This document shows, one piece after another, positions 30,825 to 39,173 of a stretch of DNA of 64,000 nucleotides (positions within the stretch are counted from its first letter, which is position 1; each line of letters begins with the position of its first letter). The stretch is from the NCBI RefSeq assembly GCF_001708935.1, contig NZ_MASI01000002.1:310001-374000 (forward strand). The letters run 5' to 3'. The DNA is from Methyloligella halotolerans (GTDB taxonomy: Bacteria; Pseudomonadota; Alphaproteobacteria; Rhizobiales; Methyloligellaceae). The notes under the pieces are model-generated. The model was not told where the DNA came from. It searched no databases and saw nothing but the letters and a program-made list of their open reading frames with translations. Made by a program: the position numbers and the translations under genes.

Positions 30825-31340
30825 ATGTCCGGCGATCCCCGTCACAAGCTGCTTTTCATCTGTCTCGGCAATATCTGCCGTTCGCCCATGGCGGAGGGTG
30901 TATTCCGCCGCGTGATCGCAGAGGCCGGTGTGGCCGACCGTTTCGAGATCGATTCGGCAGGGCTGGGAGATTGGCATATCGGCCAGGCACCAGACACCCG
31001 CGCGCAAGCCGCAGCTACCGGCCGGGGAATGGATATCTCCTCCCAGGCCGCGCGGCAGGTGACGCCGGAGGACTTCCACCGGTTCGACCTGCTCCTCGCC
31101 ATGGACCGCAACAATCTGGCGGAACTCAAGGCGCTCGCGCCGGAAGGGACCGAAGGCAAGGTCCGCCAGTTCCTCGATTATGCGCCCCATCTGGAGGCCA
31201 TCGACGTGCCGGACCCGTTTTTCGGCGGGGATGAAGGGTTCGACCATGCGCTCGACCTGATCGAAGCGGCGAGCGAAGGTCTGCTCGAATCCCTGATCGG
31301 CGACAGTGCCCCAGCAGGAAAGAGCGCCCCGAAGGATTGA
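30825..31340 (+). CDS. low-molecular-weight protein-tyrosine phosphatase
   Basis: A 171-residue LMW-PTP. The P-loop CLGNICRS gives nucleophile Cys13 and Arg19, and the general acid Asp is in DVPDPFFGG near residue 127. These enzymes dephosphorylate tyrosine on BY-kinases or other targets, or can be arsenate reductase-like; no kinase is adjacent. ATG 30825 fits the family start better than an in-frame TTG at 30789. Confidence 0.93.
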   Translation: MSGDPRHKLLFICLGNICRSPMAEGVFRRVIAEAGVADRFEIDSAGLGDWHIGQAPDTRAQAAATGRGMDISSQAARQVTPEDFHRFDLLLAMDRNNLAELKALAPEGTEGKVRQFLDYAPHLEAIDVPDPFFGGDEGFDHALDLIEAASEGLLESLIGDSAPAGKSAPKD

Positions 31341-31476
31341 TCGCGACTTGCGGCCGCCGGCCCGCTCGGCCTATCACTGGCCATCCCGGAGCACCGCCTC
31401 CTTCACATCATTGGAAGGCCCGTTACCGACTTCGGCACCGTCCGGAGATCCGCCTTCCGCGTGAGGAGGGTTCTCC

Positions 31477-31869
31477 ATGAGCAACACCGACATGAGCACT
31501 GTCGATCCAGACAGCATCGGTTTCGGACGCATCGCGGCGACGTTGCCCGTGCAGGATATGGCGCGGGCGCTGCGCTTCTATTGCGGCACGCTGGGCTTCA
31601 CCAAGATCTTCGAGAACGGCGATCCGGTCGGCTTCGTCATCCTGAAGCGGGACGGGGCGGAGCTCCATCTCACTTTGCAGAAGACGCACAAGCCGGCGAA
31701 TTTTCCGGTGGCGCATCTGATGGTCCAGGACGCGAACCGTCTCGCAACACTCTGTGAAGCCAACGGGCTTCGGATCGTGAAGGGTGTGCGGGACAAGGAG
31801 TACGGCCTGCGCGCCTTCGTGTTCGAGGATACGGAAGGCAACCGCATCGATGTCGGTCAGCCGCTCTAG
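31477..31869 (+). CDS. VOC-family (glyoxalase/bleomycin resistance) protein
   Basis: A 130-residue single-domain protein with two beta-alpha-beta-beta-beta modules: AATLPVQDMARALRFYCGTLGF and AHLMVQDANRLATLCEANG. It ends FEDTEGNRIDVGQP, which carries the usual late metal-ligand position. Substrate is unknown. The stop lies 4 bases before the stop of the convergent thpR. Confidence 0.85.
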   Translation: MSNTDMSTVDPDSIGFGRIAATLPVQDMARALRFYCGTLGFTKIFENGDPVGFVILKRDGAELHLTLQKTHKPANFPVAHLMVQDANRLATLCEANGLRIVKGVRDKEYGLRAFVFEDTEGNRIDVGQPL

Positions 31870-31873
31870 GCGA

Positions 31874-32434
31874 TCACCCGAAGGAGTGGTGCAGAGGCTG
31901 ATGCTCCAGAGGGTATTCGGCTTCCACCACGTAAGGCCCGCCGCCGATAGACGCGCGCGACGAGAACAGCACGAAGCGGTCGACGGTGAAGGGCTCGGAG
32001 AAGAATCCGCCCTGACTCTCCAGATAGCCCGCCACGGAGATGGGCTTGGTGCCGCGGAGGCGCGCGATGGTGACATGAGGTGTGAAGTTCCTCGCCTCCG
32101 CCGGCAGTCCCGCAAGCCTGGCGGCGCGTTCGTGAGCCCGCTGGAGGTTGAGCAAGGGCTCGGACGGGCGGAGGCTCGCCCAGAGCGCGCGGGGCTTCTT
32201 GCCGCCGAAGGCCCCGAGACCGTCGAATTGGAGCTGGAACGGCTCCACATCGATATGTCCGAGATTGGCGGCGAAATCGCGGGCCGTGCCGCCATCCACG
32301 TCGCCGATGAACCGTAAGGTGAGATGATAGTTCGCCGGGTCGATCCACCGCGCGCCGGTCATGCCTGTGCGCAACAGGCTCATGCGGTAACCGATCGCTT
32401 CTGGGATTTCGATGCCGGAAAAGAGTCTCGGCAT
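31874..32434 (-). CDS. thpR: RNA 2',3'-cyclic phosphodiesterase (2'-5' RNA ligase family)
   Basis: A 186-residue 2H phosphoesterase. The two HxTx motifs are HLTL (His37) and HVTI (His120). The family opens 2',3'-cyclic phosphates on RNA in vitro and can ligate tRNA halves; the biological role is not settled. N-terminus MPRLFSGIEIP is standard. Confidence 0.92.
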   Translation of the reverse strand: MPRLFSGIEIPEAIGYRMSLLRTGMTGARWIDPANYHLTLRFIGDVDGGTARDFAANLGHIDVEPFQLQFDGLGAFGGKKPRALWASLRPSEPLLNLQRAHERAARLAGLPAEARNFTPHVTIARLRGTKPISVAGYLESQGGFFSEPFTVDRFVLFSSRASIGGGPYVVEAEYPLEHQPLHHSFG

Positions 32435-32727
32435 GGCAGCCTCATTTCGTCGCGTAGCGCGGCATGGCGAGGTGGGGCGCTATGACGCCCAACTCCATAC
32501 TCAGGCGGGTTGCGCCGCAGATCAAGCATTCGCAGCCCGCGCGAACCTCGTTAAAGCTGCTCGCCCACAGCAAATTTCCGGCTCAGGCGGCTCATTTTTG
32601 CCGCGCTGTTAAGGAGTTCTTCCGAAGGGGAGTGCAAGTATCGTTTGTTGGCGTACCAACCTCCCACGGTATTTTCCGAAAATGCGGATCGAGGCCATGC
32701 CGGCCCCGGTGCAAATGGTGCTTTTGG

Positions 32728-33666
32728 ATGAGCAACGCCAATCATGACACTTTGGGGGTCGCCGTGCCCGTGCACGAGAGCGACCCCGCTGAAGCGCTAT
32801 TTCACGAAAGCTGGTCCGCGCGCCTGCGCCGCTGGGTCTTGGGGGTCGGCTACGCCTTGAAGCCGAAACGGATCGGGCTTTTGCCGCGGATCTGGCTGCT
32901 GACCTGTGCCCAGCTGTTTGCGCCCGAATTCGAGTGGCACCGGCTGCCGGAGCGGCCCCACTATTATACGTGGCGCGGACTGGTCGGCGTGAGCAACGAT
33001 CTTTCGGTCGATGCCCTGGTTACGAACTACAAGCGCGGCCTCTTCCCGTTCTGCCATATTGGACCGATGAAATGGTGGTGTCCCGACGAGCGGGCGGTCA
33101 TCGACCCAGCCGAGCCCCATGTGAGCAAGAAACTCGCGAAGCTGCTGCGACAGCAGAAATTCCACGTCACCATGGACCAGCGTTTCGCCGAGGTCATTGC
33201 AGCCTGCGCGAGGCCGCGGGAAGGCAAGGTGCCGCTTACCTGGATCACGCCGCAGATCATGCAGGCCTATTACGACGCGCATGAAGCTGGATACGCCCAT
33301 TCCGTCGAGGTCTGGGACGAGAAGGGGAATCTGGTCGGCGGGCTATACGGGCTCGCGATCGGCAAGGCCTATTTCGGCGAGTCTCAGTTCTCCCGCGTCG
33401 ACCATGCCTCGAAAGTCGCCACGGTGGCGTTACACCGGCACCTTGCGGCCTGGGGCTTCAAATTGCGCGACGCAAAGTGGATGACGCCGCATCTGGAGAG
33501 TCTCGGCTTTCATCCCATACCCCGCGATGAGTTTCTGCGCCTCCTGGAGCATGAAACGAACATGCCGAGCGCGCCGGGCAAGTGGCAGGTCGATCCTTCT
33601 CTGATGGCGGATGGGCTGAAGAACGGTCAGCAGAAACAGAAACGCTCCACCGAAACGATGGCATGA
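32728..33666 (+). CDS. leucyl/phenylalanyl-tRNA-protein transferase (Aat)-family protein, extended
   Basis: About 312 residues. From about residue 90 the Aat family pattern is clear: NYKRGLFPF, KWWCPDERAVI, FAEVIAACA, TWITPQIMQAYYDAHEAGYAHSVE, GGLYGLAIGKAYFGESQFS and HLESLGF. Canonical Aat adds Leu or Phe to N-terminal Lys/Arg substrates for ClpAP. This protein has some 75 extra N-terminal and 35 extra C-terminal residues and lacks the usual GGDLS motif (here GVSNDLS). It overlaps the next gene, a flippase, by ATGA. ATG 32728 has no obvious ribosome binding site and the frame is open upstream to 32464, so the start is uncertain. Confidence 0.78.
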   Translation: MSNANHDTLGVAVPVHESDPAEALFHESWSARLRRWVLGVGYALKPKRIGLLPRIWLLTCAQLFAPEFEWHRLPERPHYYTWRGLVGVSNDLSVDALVTNYKRGLFPFCHIGPMKWWCPDERAVIDPAEPHVSKKLAKLLRQQKFHVTMDQRFAEVIAACARPREGKVPLTWITPQIMQAYYDAHEAGYAHSVEVWDEKGNLVGGLYGLAIGKAYFGESQFSRVDHASKVATVALHRHLAAWGFKLRDAKWMTPHLESLGFHPIPRDEFLRLLEHETNMPSAPGKWQVDPSLMADGLKNGQQKQKRSTETMA

Positions 33667-35030
33667 CGACCGGGGCCGCCGATACAAATCCGCTGTCGCG
33701 AGCGGCCGCGCTGCTCGGCAAGGGCCGGGCCCTCTTCACCGTCTCCTCCATGGTGTCGGTTGCACGCATCGCTGGCGCGGCGGCGGGCTTCATCACCCAG
33801 GTGCTGCTGGCGCGCTATCTGCAGGCGAGCGCCCTGGGCGTGTTCTATTCCGTCGTCAGTCTGGTGGCGGTCGCCGGTCTCGTCGCCGCTTACGGCTACC
33901 CGGCCATCGCGCCCCGCTTCATCTCCCGCTACCGGGAGAAAGGGCGGCCCGACCTCGTGCTCGCCTTCATCACCCGGGCACGCCGGGAGGCGACGCTTTA
34001 CGTGCTGATCGGCGCCGTCGGCATCGTCGCTTTCGGACTGCTTTGGCCGGGCCTCGATCATGTGACACGCATGGCACTGATCGCGGCGGCCGCAGCCCTG
34101 CCGGCTAGCGCCTCGTTGCGGGTGAACGGCTCGTTCGCCGGGTCCCTGCGCCGATTCTTGCTGGCCTATCTGCCCGACACGGCCATCCGTCCGTTCCTGC
34201 TGTTCTTCGGCGTGCTCGCCTTCATTGCGCTCGGCATTCAGTTCGACGCCGCGGATGTGACCTGGCTGGTGGCGGGTATCACCAGCGTCATCGCCTTCAC
34301 CCAGTACGCTTTGGTGCAGCGGGACGTGCCAAAGATGCCGTCCGCGCCGCCGCCGAAGCGCCTGGTGCGGATCTGGCGGCGGGAGGCTCTGCCGCTGATC
34401 ATCGTGGTGATGTTCATCGAGTTCTTCGCCGACGTGGACATCCTGATGCTCACGCCGTTCATCAGCCAGGCGGAGGTCGGCATTTTCGGCGTCTGCCTGA
34501 AGATCGCGGTTCTGGTGGGCTTCGCGGTGCAGGTGGCCCAATACATCGTCCAGCCCGATCTGGCCGACGCCCATGCGCGCAAGAGCTACGCGCCGATCAA
34601 GAAGGCCATGGCCAAGGCCCTCGGTTTTCCGCTGGCGGCGACGCTGGGTGCCTTTGCGCTGTTCGCAGTATGGGGCAACGAGCTCCTGTCGCTGTTCGGA
34701 CCGGAATTCGCCGGGGCGAAAGTGCCGCTCCTGATCCTGATCGTGAGCCAGCTCGTGCGCGCTCTGTTCGGGCCCAATGTGGCGCTGCTCACGGTTCTCG
34801 GCGCGCAGACCCAGAACGCAACGCTCGCGATCTGCTCCATCGCGGTGCTGGGGCTGAGCAATATTCTGCTGGCTCCGGCCTATGGCGCGACGGGCGCCGC
34901 GCTCGCCGTCGTGATCGCCATGACGTTTTGGATGATCGGGACGTCGATCCTTCTCTATCGGCTCAGCGGACTAAGGACGGATGCCCTCTTCCTGCTTACG
35001 GGGGGCGCCCGGCAAGCCGAAGACGCTTGA
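33663..35030 (+). CDS. polysaccharide flippase (Wzx/MATE-like MOP superfamily)
   Basis: A 455-residue membrane protein with about 12 hydrophobic helices. The start region SSMVSVARIAGAAAGFITQVLLARYLQASALGVFY and the late LLTVLGAQTQNATLAICSIAVLG segment are typical of oligosaccharide flippases. It probably moves lipid-linked glycans across the inner membrane. It is translationally coupled to the Aat-like gene through ATGA. No glycosyltransferases are adjacent. Confidence 0.85.
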   Translation: MTTGAADTNPLSRAAALLGKGRALFTVSSMVSVARIAGAAAGFITQVLLARYLQASALGVFYSVVSLVAVAGLVAAYGYPAIAPRFISRYREKGRPDLVLAFITRARREATLYVLIGAVGIVAFGLLWPGLDHVTRMALIAAAAALPASASLRVNGSFAGSLRRFLLAYLPDTAIRPFLLFFGVLAFIALGIQFDAADVTWLVAGITSVIAFTQYALVQRDVPKMPSAPPPKRLVRIWRREALPLIIVVMFIEFFADVDILMLTPFISQAEVGIFGVCLKIAVLVGFAVQVAQYIVQPDLADAHARKSYAPIKKAMAKALGFPLAATLGAFALFAVWGNELLSLFGPEFAGAKVPLLILIVSQLVRALFGPNVALLTVLGAQTQNATLAICSIAVLGLSNILLAPAYGATGAALAVVIAMTFWMIGTSILLYRLSGLRTDALFLLTGGARQAEDA

Positions 35031-35177
35031 TGCGGCGACAGCCCTTCCGCTTTGAAGGGCGGCATCCTCATCGACGGTCTCGCCCGCGAAGAATGCGCCG
35101 AACATCAGCCAAAGCAGAAACGCGGTGATCGTTACGATGGCGATCAGCGCTCCGATCTTTCCGAAATGCAAAGGCAT
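34971..35177 (-). CDS. small single-helix membrane protein overlapping the flippase 3' end
   Basis: A 68-residue protein starting MPLHFGKIGALIAIVTITAF with one transmembrane helix (about 8-32) and a hydrophilic tail. GGGGGAGGAGAGG stands just before ATG 35177, a strong ribosome binding site that argues for translation. The last 20 codons are antisense to the flippase C-terminus. Function unknown, and the family was not recognised. Confidence 0.55.
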   Translation of the reverse strand: MPLHFGKIGALIAIVTITAFLLWLMFGAFFAGETVDEDAALQSGRAVAASSVFGLPGAPRKQEEGIRP

Positions 35178-35323
35178 TGCCTCTCCTCCCCCAAACGTCA
35201 TTTTTATGCCGGAGAGGATACACAAGTCGATCTCCAAGGCTAGCTTTGACAGAAGCCCGCTTGCCGGGGCCTTATGGCCGCGAGCCGCTTGCGGGCGGTG
35301 CAGCTAAAGGGCATGCGGGGGCC

Positions 35324-36076
35324 ATGACAGGGTTTTGGGCACAACTTCGGGACAAGGCGCATCGTCTTTACCGCAAGGCACCGGGGATCGAGGCTATTCC
35401 GGTCCTCTTGATCGGCACCATGGCGGCGAGCGTATGGGTGTTCTTCGAAATCGCCGACGAGGTGGTGGAGGGAGAGAGCCGCGCCTTCGACGAATGGGTG
35501 ATGCTCTCGCTGCGCAGCCCCGGCGACACGGCCAACCCTCTCGGCCCGGCCTGGCTGGAGGAAACGGCGCGGGACGTCACCGCATTCGGCTCGACCTTCG
35601 CGCTGATCTTCATCTCACTCGTGGTGTTCTTCTGGCTGCTGATGAGCAAGCGGCCCCACGCCGCGCTGCTGCTCTCGATCGCGCTCGTGGGCGGCACGAT
35701 CCTCAACAACGCTCTCAAGTTCATCTTCGACAGGCCGCGTCCGGATCTGGTTGCCCACGGCACGGAGGTATTCACTCTGAGCTTTCCAAGCAGCCACGCC
35801 ATGTTGTCCGCCACGGTCTATCTGACCCTGGGGGTGATCGTGATGCGTTACAGCTCGGCTCTGAGGCTGAAGGTCTATGCCATCAGCGTCGCCTTGCTGC
35901 TGGCTCTCATGGTCGGGATCAGCCGCATCTATCTCGGCGTCCACTGGCCAACGGACGTCATCGCTGGCTGGGCCGTCGGTGCGGCATGGGCCAGCGCGTG
36001 CTGGCTGTTCATACTTTGGCTGCAGCGGCGCGGCCAGGTGGAGAAGTCGCCGCCGACAGAGAACGGTCCCGCCTGA
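35324..36076 (+). CDS. PAP2-family membrane phosphatase
   Basis: 250 residues with five or six helices. The three phosphatase motifs are KFIFDRPRP, SFPSSHAM and SRIYLGVHWPTD, so the active site is intact. Candidates are undecaprenyl pyrophosphate or phosphatidate as substrate. Near a flippase, a role in lipid-carrier recycling is possible but only inferred. ATG 35324 precedes the first helix. Confidence 0.9.
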   Translation: MTGFWAQLRDKAHRLYRKAPGIEAIPVLLIGTMAASVWVFFEIADEVVEGESRAFDEWVMLSLRSPGDTANPLGPAWLEETARDVTAFGSTFALIFISLVVFFWLLMSKRPHAALLLSIALVGGTILNNALKFIFDRPRPDLVAHGTEVFTLSFPSSHAMLSATVYLTLGVIVMRYSSALRLKVYAISVALLLALMVGISRIYLGVHWPTDVIAGWAVGAAWASACWLFILWLQRRGQVEKSPPTENGPA

Positions 36077-36080
36077 GCGG

Positions 36081-36521
36081 CTATGCCGGCCTTATTTCAT
36101 TCAGGGCCTTGAACATGGCGCGGTTGCCGGCCGCGTCGGCGAGGGTGTGCTGGTTCAGATCGGTGAGGAACGAGCGTGTCGCCTCATGGAGATAGCGCTT
36201 GAGACGGCACGCATCGACGATCAGGCAGCTATTGGTATTGCGGTCGAAGCACTCGACGATATTCATGTTCGGCTCGAGCGCTTCGACGAGATCGCCGAGG
36301 CGCACCTCCTTGGGATCGCAGGCAAGACGGATGCCGCCGCCCTTGCCCTTACTGCTGGCGATATAGCCGAGCTGGGCGAGTCGATGGACGACCTTCACGA
36401 GGTGATTGCGCGAGATGCCGTAGCGCTGGGCGATCTCGCCGACGCTGCATAGCTGGTCGGGCCGGCCGGCCAAGTACATCAGGCTGCGTAACCCGTAATC
36501 GGTGAACATGGTGAGCTGCAT
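36081..36521 (-). CDS. nsrR: nitric oxide-sensing Rrf2-family repressor NsrR
   Basis: A 146-residue Rrf2 regulator. The winged HTH covers about 2-65 (AQRYGISRNHLVKVVHRLAQLGYI). Three cysteines at 91, 99 and 105 match the Fe-S cluster ligands of NsrR, whose nitrosylation relieves repression. It is divergent from hmp and an NsrR-type operator lies between them, so it probably represses hmp and perhaps itself. Confidence 0.93.
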   Translation of the reverse strand: MQLTMFTDYGLRSLMYLAGRPDQLCSVGEIAQRYGISRNHLVKVVHRLAQLGYIASSKGKGGGIRLACDPKEVRLGDLVEALEPNMNIVECFDRNTNSCLIVDACRLKRYLHEATRSFLTDLNQHTLADAAGNRAMFKALNEIRPA

Positions 36522-36561
36522 GGTGCGGCCTTATAGCCCGTTTCGGGAGCATGTGACTCAT

Positions 36562-36584
36562 AATATGCATTCGGAATACATATT
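36562..36584. promoter_or_regulatory. NsrR operator
   Basis: Half-sites AATATGCATT (36562-36571) and AATACATATT (36575-36584) are separated by CGG and form a near-perfect inverted repeat with one mismatch. This closely resembles the known NsrR consensus of two AAGATGCATTT-type arms. It sits 15-37 bases upstream of the hmp ATG and about 40 bases upstream of nsrR, directly ahead of the AAAGGAGGG ribosome binding site. Confidence 0.85.
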
Positions 36585-36598
36585 CAAAGGAGGGACTC

Positions 36599-37822
36599 AT
36601 GCTGAGCGCCGAAACCATCTCGATCGTCAAATCCACCGTTCCGGTTCTGGAGGAGCATGGGGAGACCCTGACGCGTCACTTCTACAAGCGGATGTTCTCC
36701 CATAATCCCGAAGTGAAGCCATTCTTCAATCAGGCGCATCAGCGCGCCGGGTTGCAGCAGCAAGCGCTGGCCGGGGCTATCTGCGCCTATGCGGCGAATA
36801 TCGATAATTTGGGCGCGCTCGGTCCGGCAGTCGAGCTGATCGCTCAGAAGCACGTGGCTCTCCAGGTCAGGGCGGAGCACTACCCCATCGTCGGCGAGAA
36901 TTTGCTGGCCTCGATCAAGGAGGTGCTTGGCGACGGCGCAACCGACGAGGTGATCCAGGCCTGGGCCGAGGCGTACGGTGTGCTGGTCGATGTGCTGGTG
37001 GGTCGGGAGAGCGCGATCTACGACGAGATCGCCTCCGAACCCGGCGGCTGGTCCGGCTTCAAGCAGTTCCGGATCGCACGAAAGGAGCCGGAGAGCGATG
37101 TGATCACCTCCTTCTATCTAGAGCCGGTGGACGGCAAGCGGCTCCCGGAGTTCAAGCCTGGACAGTACATCACGCTGCGGGTGCCGACGCCCGACGGCAG
37201 CACCACCATGCGGAACTACAGCCTGTCGGATCGGCCGGGTCAGGGTTGGTTTCGGATCAGCGTGAAACGGGAAGAGAGCAAGGGGCCGGACGCGCCCGAA
37301 GGGTATGTCTCGACGCTCCTGCATCGGGAGCTCGAACCAGGTGACGAAATCGAAGTCGCCGCACCCTGCGGCGAGTTCTTCCTGCAGCCCGATCTCGATC
37401 CGGACCGGCCCCTGGTCCTGCTCGCCGGTGGCGTCGGCATTACCCCCCTGTTCAGCATTCTTTCCGACGCGCTGCAGACCAGCCCGGAGCGGCCGATCCT
37501 TCTCGTGCACGGCGCCGTCAACGAAGACATGCAGGCGTTCAGAGAGGTGATTGACCAGCTCGCGGAGAAGCATCCCAATCTTCACCGGCACTATTGTTAT
37601 GACGAGCCGGCCAAGGATGGGGCGACACGGGCGGCGCATATGACCACCGGTCTGGTGGATGAGGCGCTGCTCGATAAGCTGCTGCCGGGCGAGGGTGCGG
37701 AATACTATTTCTGCGGCCCGAAGCCGTTCATGGAGTCGGTGCACCGGCAGCTTACCGTGCGGGGTGTTCCTGCGGAGAACCTGCATTTCGAATTCTTCGG
37801 TCCGCGGGGAACGTTGGACTAA
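36599..37822 (+). CDS. hmp: flavohemoglobin, nitric oxide dioxygenase
   Basis: 407 residues in three domains. The globin domain (1-140) has proximal His85, Tyr29 and Gln53; the FAD domain (about 155-265) has RNYSLSD; the NAD domain (about 270-407) has LAGGVGITPLFSIL and YFCGPKPFM. It oxidises NO to nitrate with O2 and NAD(P)H in the cytosol. Divergent from nsrR with the operator between them. Confidence 0.97.
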   Translation: MLSAETISIVKSTVPVLEEHGETLTRHFYKRMFSHNPEVKPFFNQAHQRAGLQQQALAGAICAYAANIDNLGALGPAVELIAQKHVALQVRAEHYPIVGENLLASIKEVLGDGATDEVIQAWAEAYGVLVDVLVGRESAIYDEIASEPGGWSGFKQFRIARKEPESDVITSFYLEPVDGKRLPEFKPGQYITLRVPTPDGSTTMRNYSLSDRPGQGWFRISVKREESKGPDAPEGYVSTLLHRELEPGDEIEVAAPCGEFFLQPDLDPDRPLVLLAGGVGITPLFSILSDALQTSPERPILLVHGAVNEDMQAFREVIDQLAEKHPNLHRHYCYDEPAKDGATRAAHMTTGLVDEALLDKLLPGEGAEYYFCGPKPFMESVHRQLTVRGVPAENLHFEFFGPRGTLD

Positions 37823-37901
37823 GGGCGCGACCCGAGACCGACGGCAGGCGTGGTGGGCGGCTCGAGCGGCCCATCTCGCTGCCGATTCAGGGATCATTCC
37901 G

Positions 37902-38339
37902 TCAGAGCTTGAGGTCGGCGACCTTGCCGATCAGGGCCACGAAGGCGTCTCGCTCGCAAGGATCGAGGCGGGACAGCATCTCCTCGCACTGCCCTTCCTG
38001 CTCGGCCAGCAGAGCGGCGGCCGTCTTCTCCCCTTCGGCCGTCGCGGCGAGCTTGACGATGCGACGGTTCTCTTCCGTCCGGGAGCGGCTCACGAGGCCG
38101 CGCTTGCTCAGCCGATCCAGGATGGTGGAGGCGGTGGTCGGTACAACGCCGAGATAGCAGGCCACATCGCTGGCGATGCAACCCGGGTTGCGCATGATGT
38201 AGAGCAGCGCGTGCATATCCGAAGGATTGAGCTTGGAGCTCACGCAGCTGCCCGGCCGCTCCGCGATCTTATAGGCGCGGGTGAGGGCGTCGACGGCCTT
38301 GCGCACAGCCTCGACCTGGGATTTACGAATCTTCGTCAC
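37902..38339 (-). CDS. MarR-family transcriptional regulator
   Basis: A 145-residue winged-HTH regulator with ASDVACYLGVVPTTASTILDRLSKRGLVSRSRTEENRRIVKLAATAEG as the recognition helix and wing region. Three cysteines (SCVSSK, GCIAS, VACYL) may make it redox-sensitive, though this is only a possibility. No obvious target gene is divergent within 200 bases. Convergent with hmp. Confidence 0.88.
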   Translation of the reverse strand: MTKIRKSQVEAVRKAVDALTRAYKIAERPGSCVSSKLNPSDMHALLYIMRNPGCIASDVACYLGVVPTTASTILDRLSKRGLVSRSRTEENRRIVKLAATAEGEKTAAALLAEQEGQCEEMLSRLDPCERDAFVALIGKVADLKL

Positions 38340-38588
38340 CGCCGGACATTACGAGATACGGAGTGTGGGTGGAAGGCGGCTTATGCGCTGCCAGAAGCGG
38401 CCGCGGCCTCATCGTGCGGCCGGCGTAGCATCGCCGCGCATTCGACAGGCGCTCGTCTCAGAGCGACCCGGAAAGCAGCTCTTAAGTACGATTGCGGCTG
38501 CCGGGTTCTGCAACCCGCCTGAAGCTGTAGCTTCATGCATGCGCTTCAACTCTCCTGCCACGCAGCAAACCACAAAGGACTTCCTCTC

Positions 38589-39173
38589 ATGATACTCCGC
38601 GTTCTGGCGATATTCCCGATGCTCCTTGCCGCCATAAGCACCGCCAGAGCCGAACCCATGCCTCAGGGGGAGGTGGTCCGAAAGCTTCCGCCGAGGACTG
38701 TGCAGATGATTGCGCAGAATCCTGACCGGTATATCGAGAACACCATCCGGCAGCTTTATCAGCTCGCCCCCGACGGAGTTCTGACGGAAGAGGTTCTCGA
38801 AAAGCGGAAACGTCTCGAAGCAGCACAAAATCGCTCACGGCGCTTTTCGCAGTCGCTTCGGTACGACTTGAACGGCGATCTCAAGATCAGCAACGAAGAG
38901 TTCGAAGAGCTTGGCGGACTGTTTTCCGGCAGCGAGCTCGGCCAACTCGAGATCTTTCGGCGCACTCTGGACACCAACAGGGATGGGGATGTCTCCAGCG
39001 ATGAAATGATGGCGGACGCCCGTGACGACACGGACAGACAAGCGGAGCGCTTCCATCAGCGATATGGCTACCTGATGCTGTTCGACCTCAATGACGATGG
39101 GAAGGTCACCGCCGAAGAGATCGTGCGTGGTACGGAGGTCCTGGACGACGACCGAGAGACTTTAACCCCTTAG
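38589..39173 (+). CDS. exported EF-hand protein
   Basis: 194 residues. A signal peptide (1-21) ends TARA/EP. Three EF-hand loops follow: 93-104 (DLNGDLKISNEE), 128-139 (DTNRDGDVSSDE) and 166-177 (DLNDDGKVTAEE). The first loop has Leu in place of the usual Gly at position 6. It is a likely periplasmic calcium-binding or metal-buffering protein. ATG 38589 has AAAGGA upstream. Its stop overlaps the stop of the convergent metal efflux gene. Confidence 0.85.
   Translation: MILRVLAIFPMLLAAISTARAEPMPQGEVVRKLPPRTVQMIAQNPDRYIENTIRQLYQLAPDGVLTEEVLEKRKRLEAAQNRSRRFSQSLRYDLNGDLKISNEEFEELGGLFSGSELGQLEIFRRTLDTNRDGDVSSDEMMADARDDTDRQAERFHQRYGYLMLFDLNDDGKVTAEEIVRGTEVLDDDRETLTP

Noticed and set aside
32464..32727. 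N-terminal extension of the Aat-like frame
   Set aside because: The extra 88 codons are Cys/Arg-rich and unlike the family; they were not included, although the start remains uncertain.
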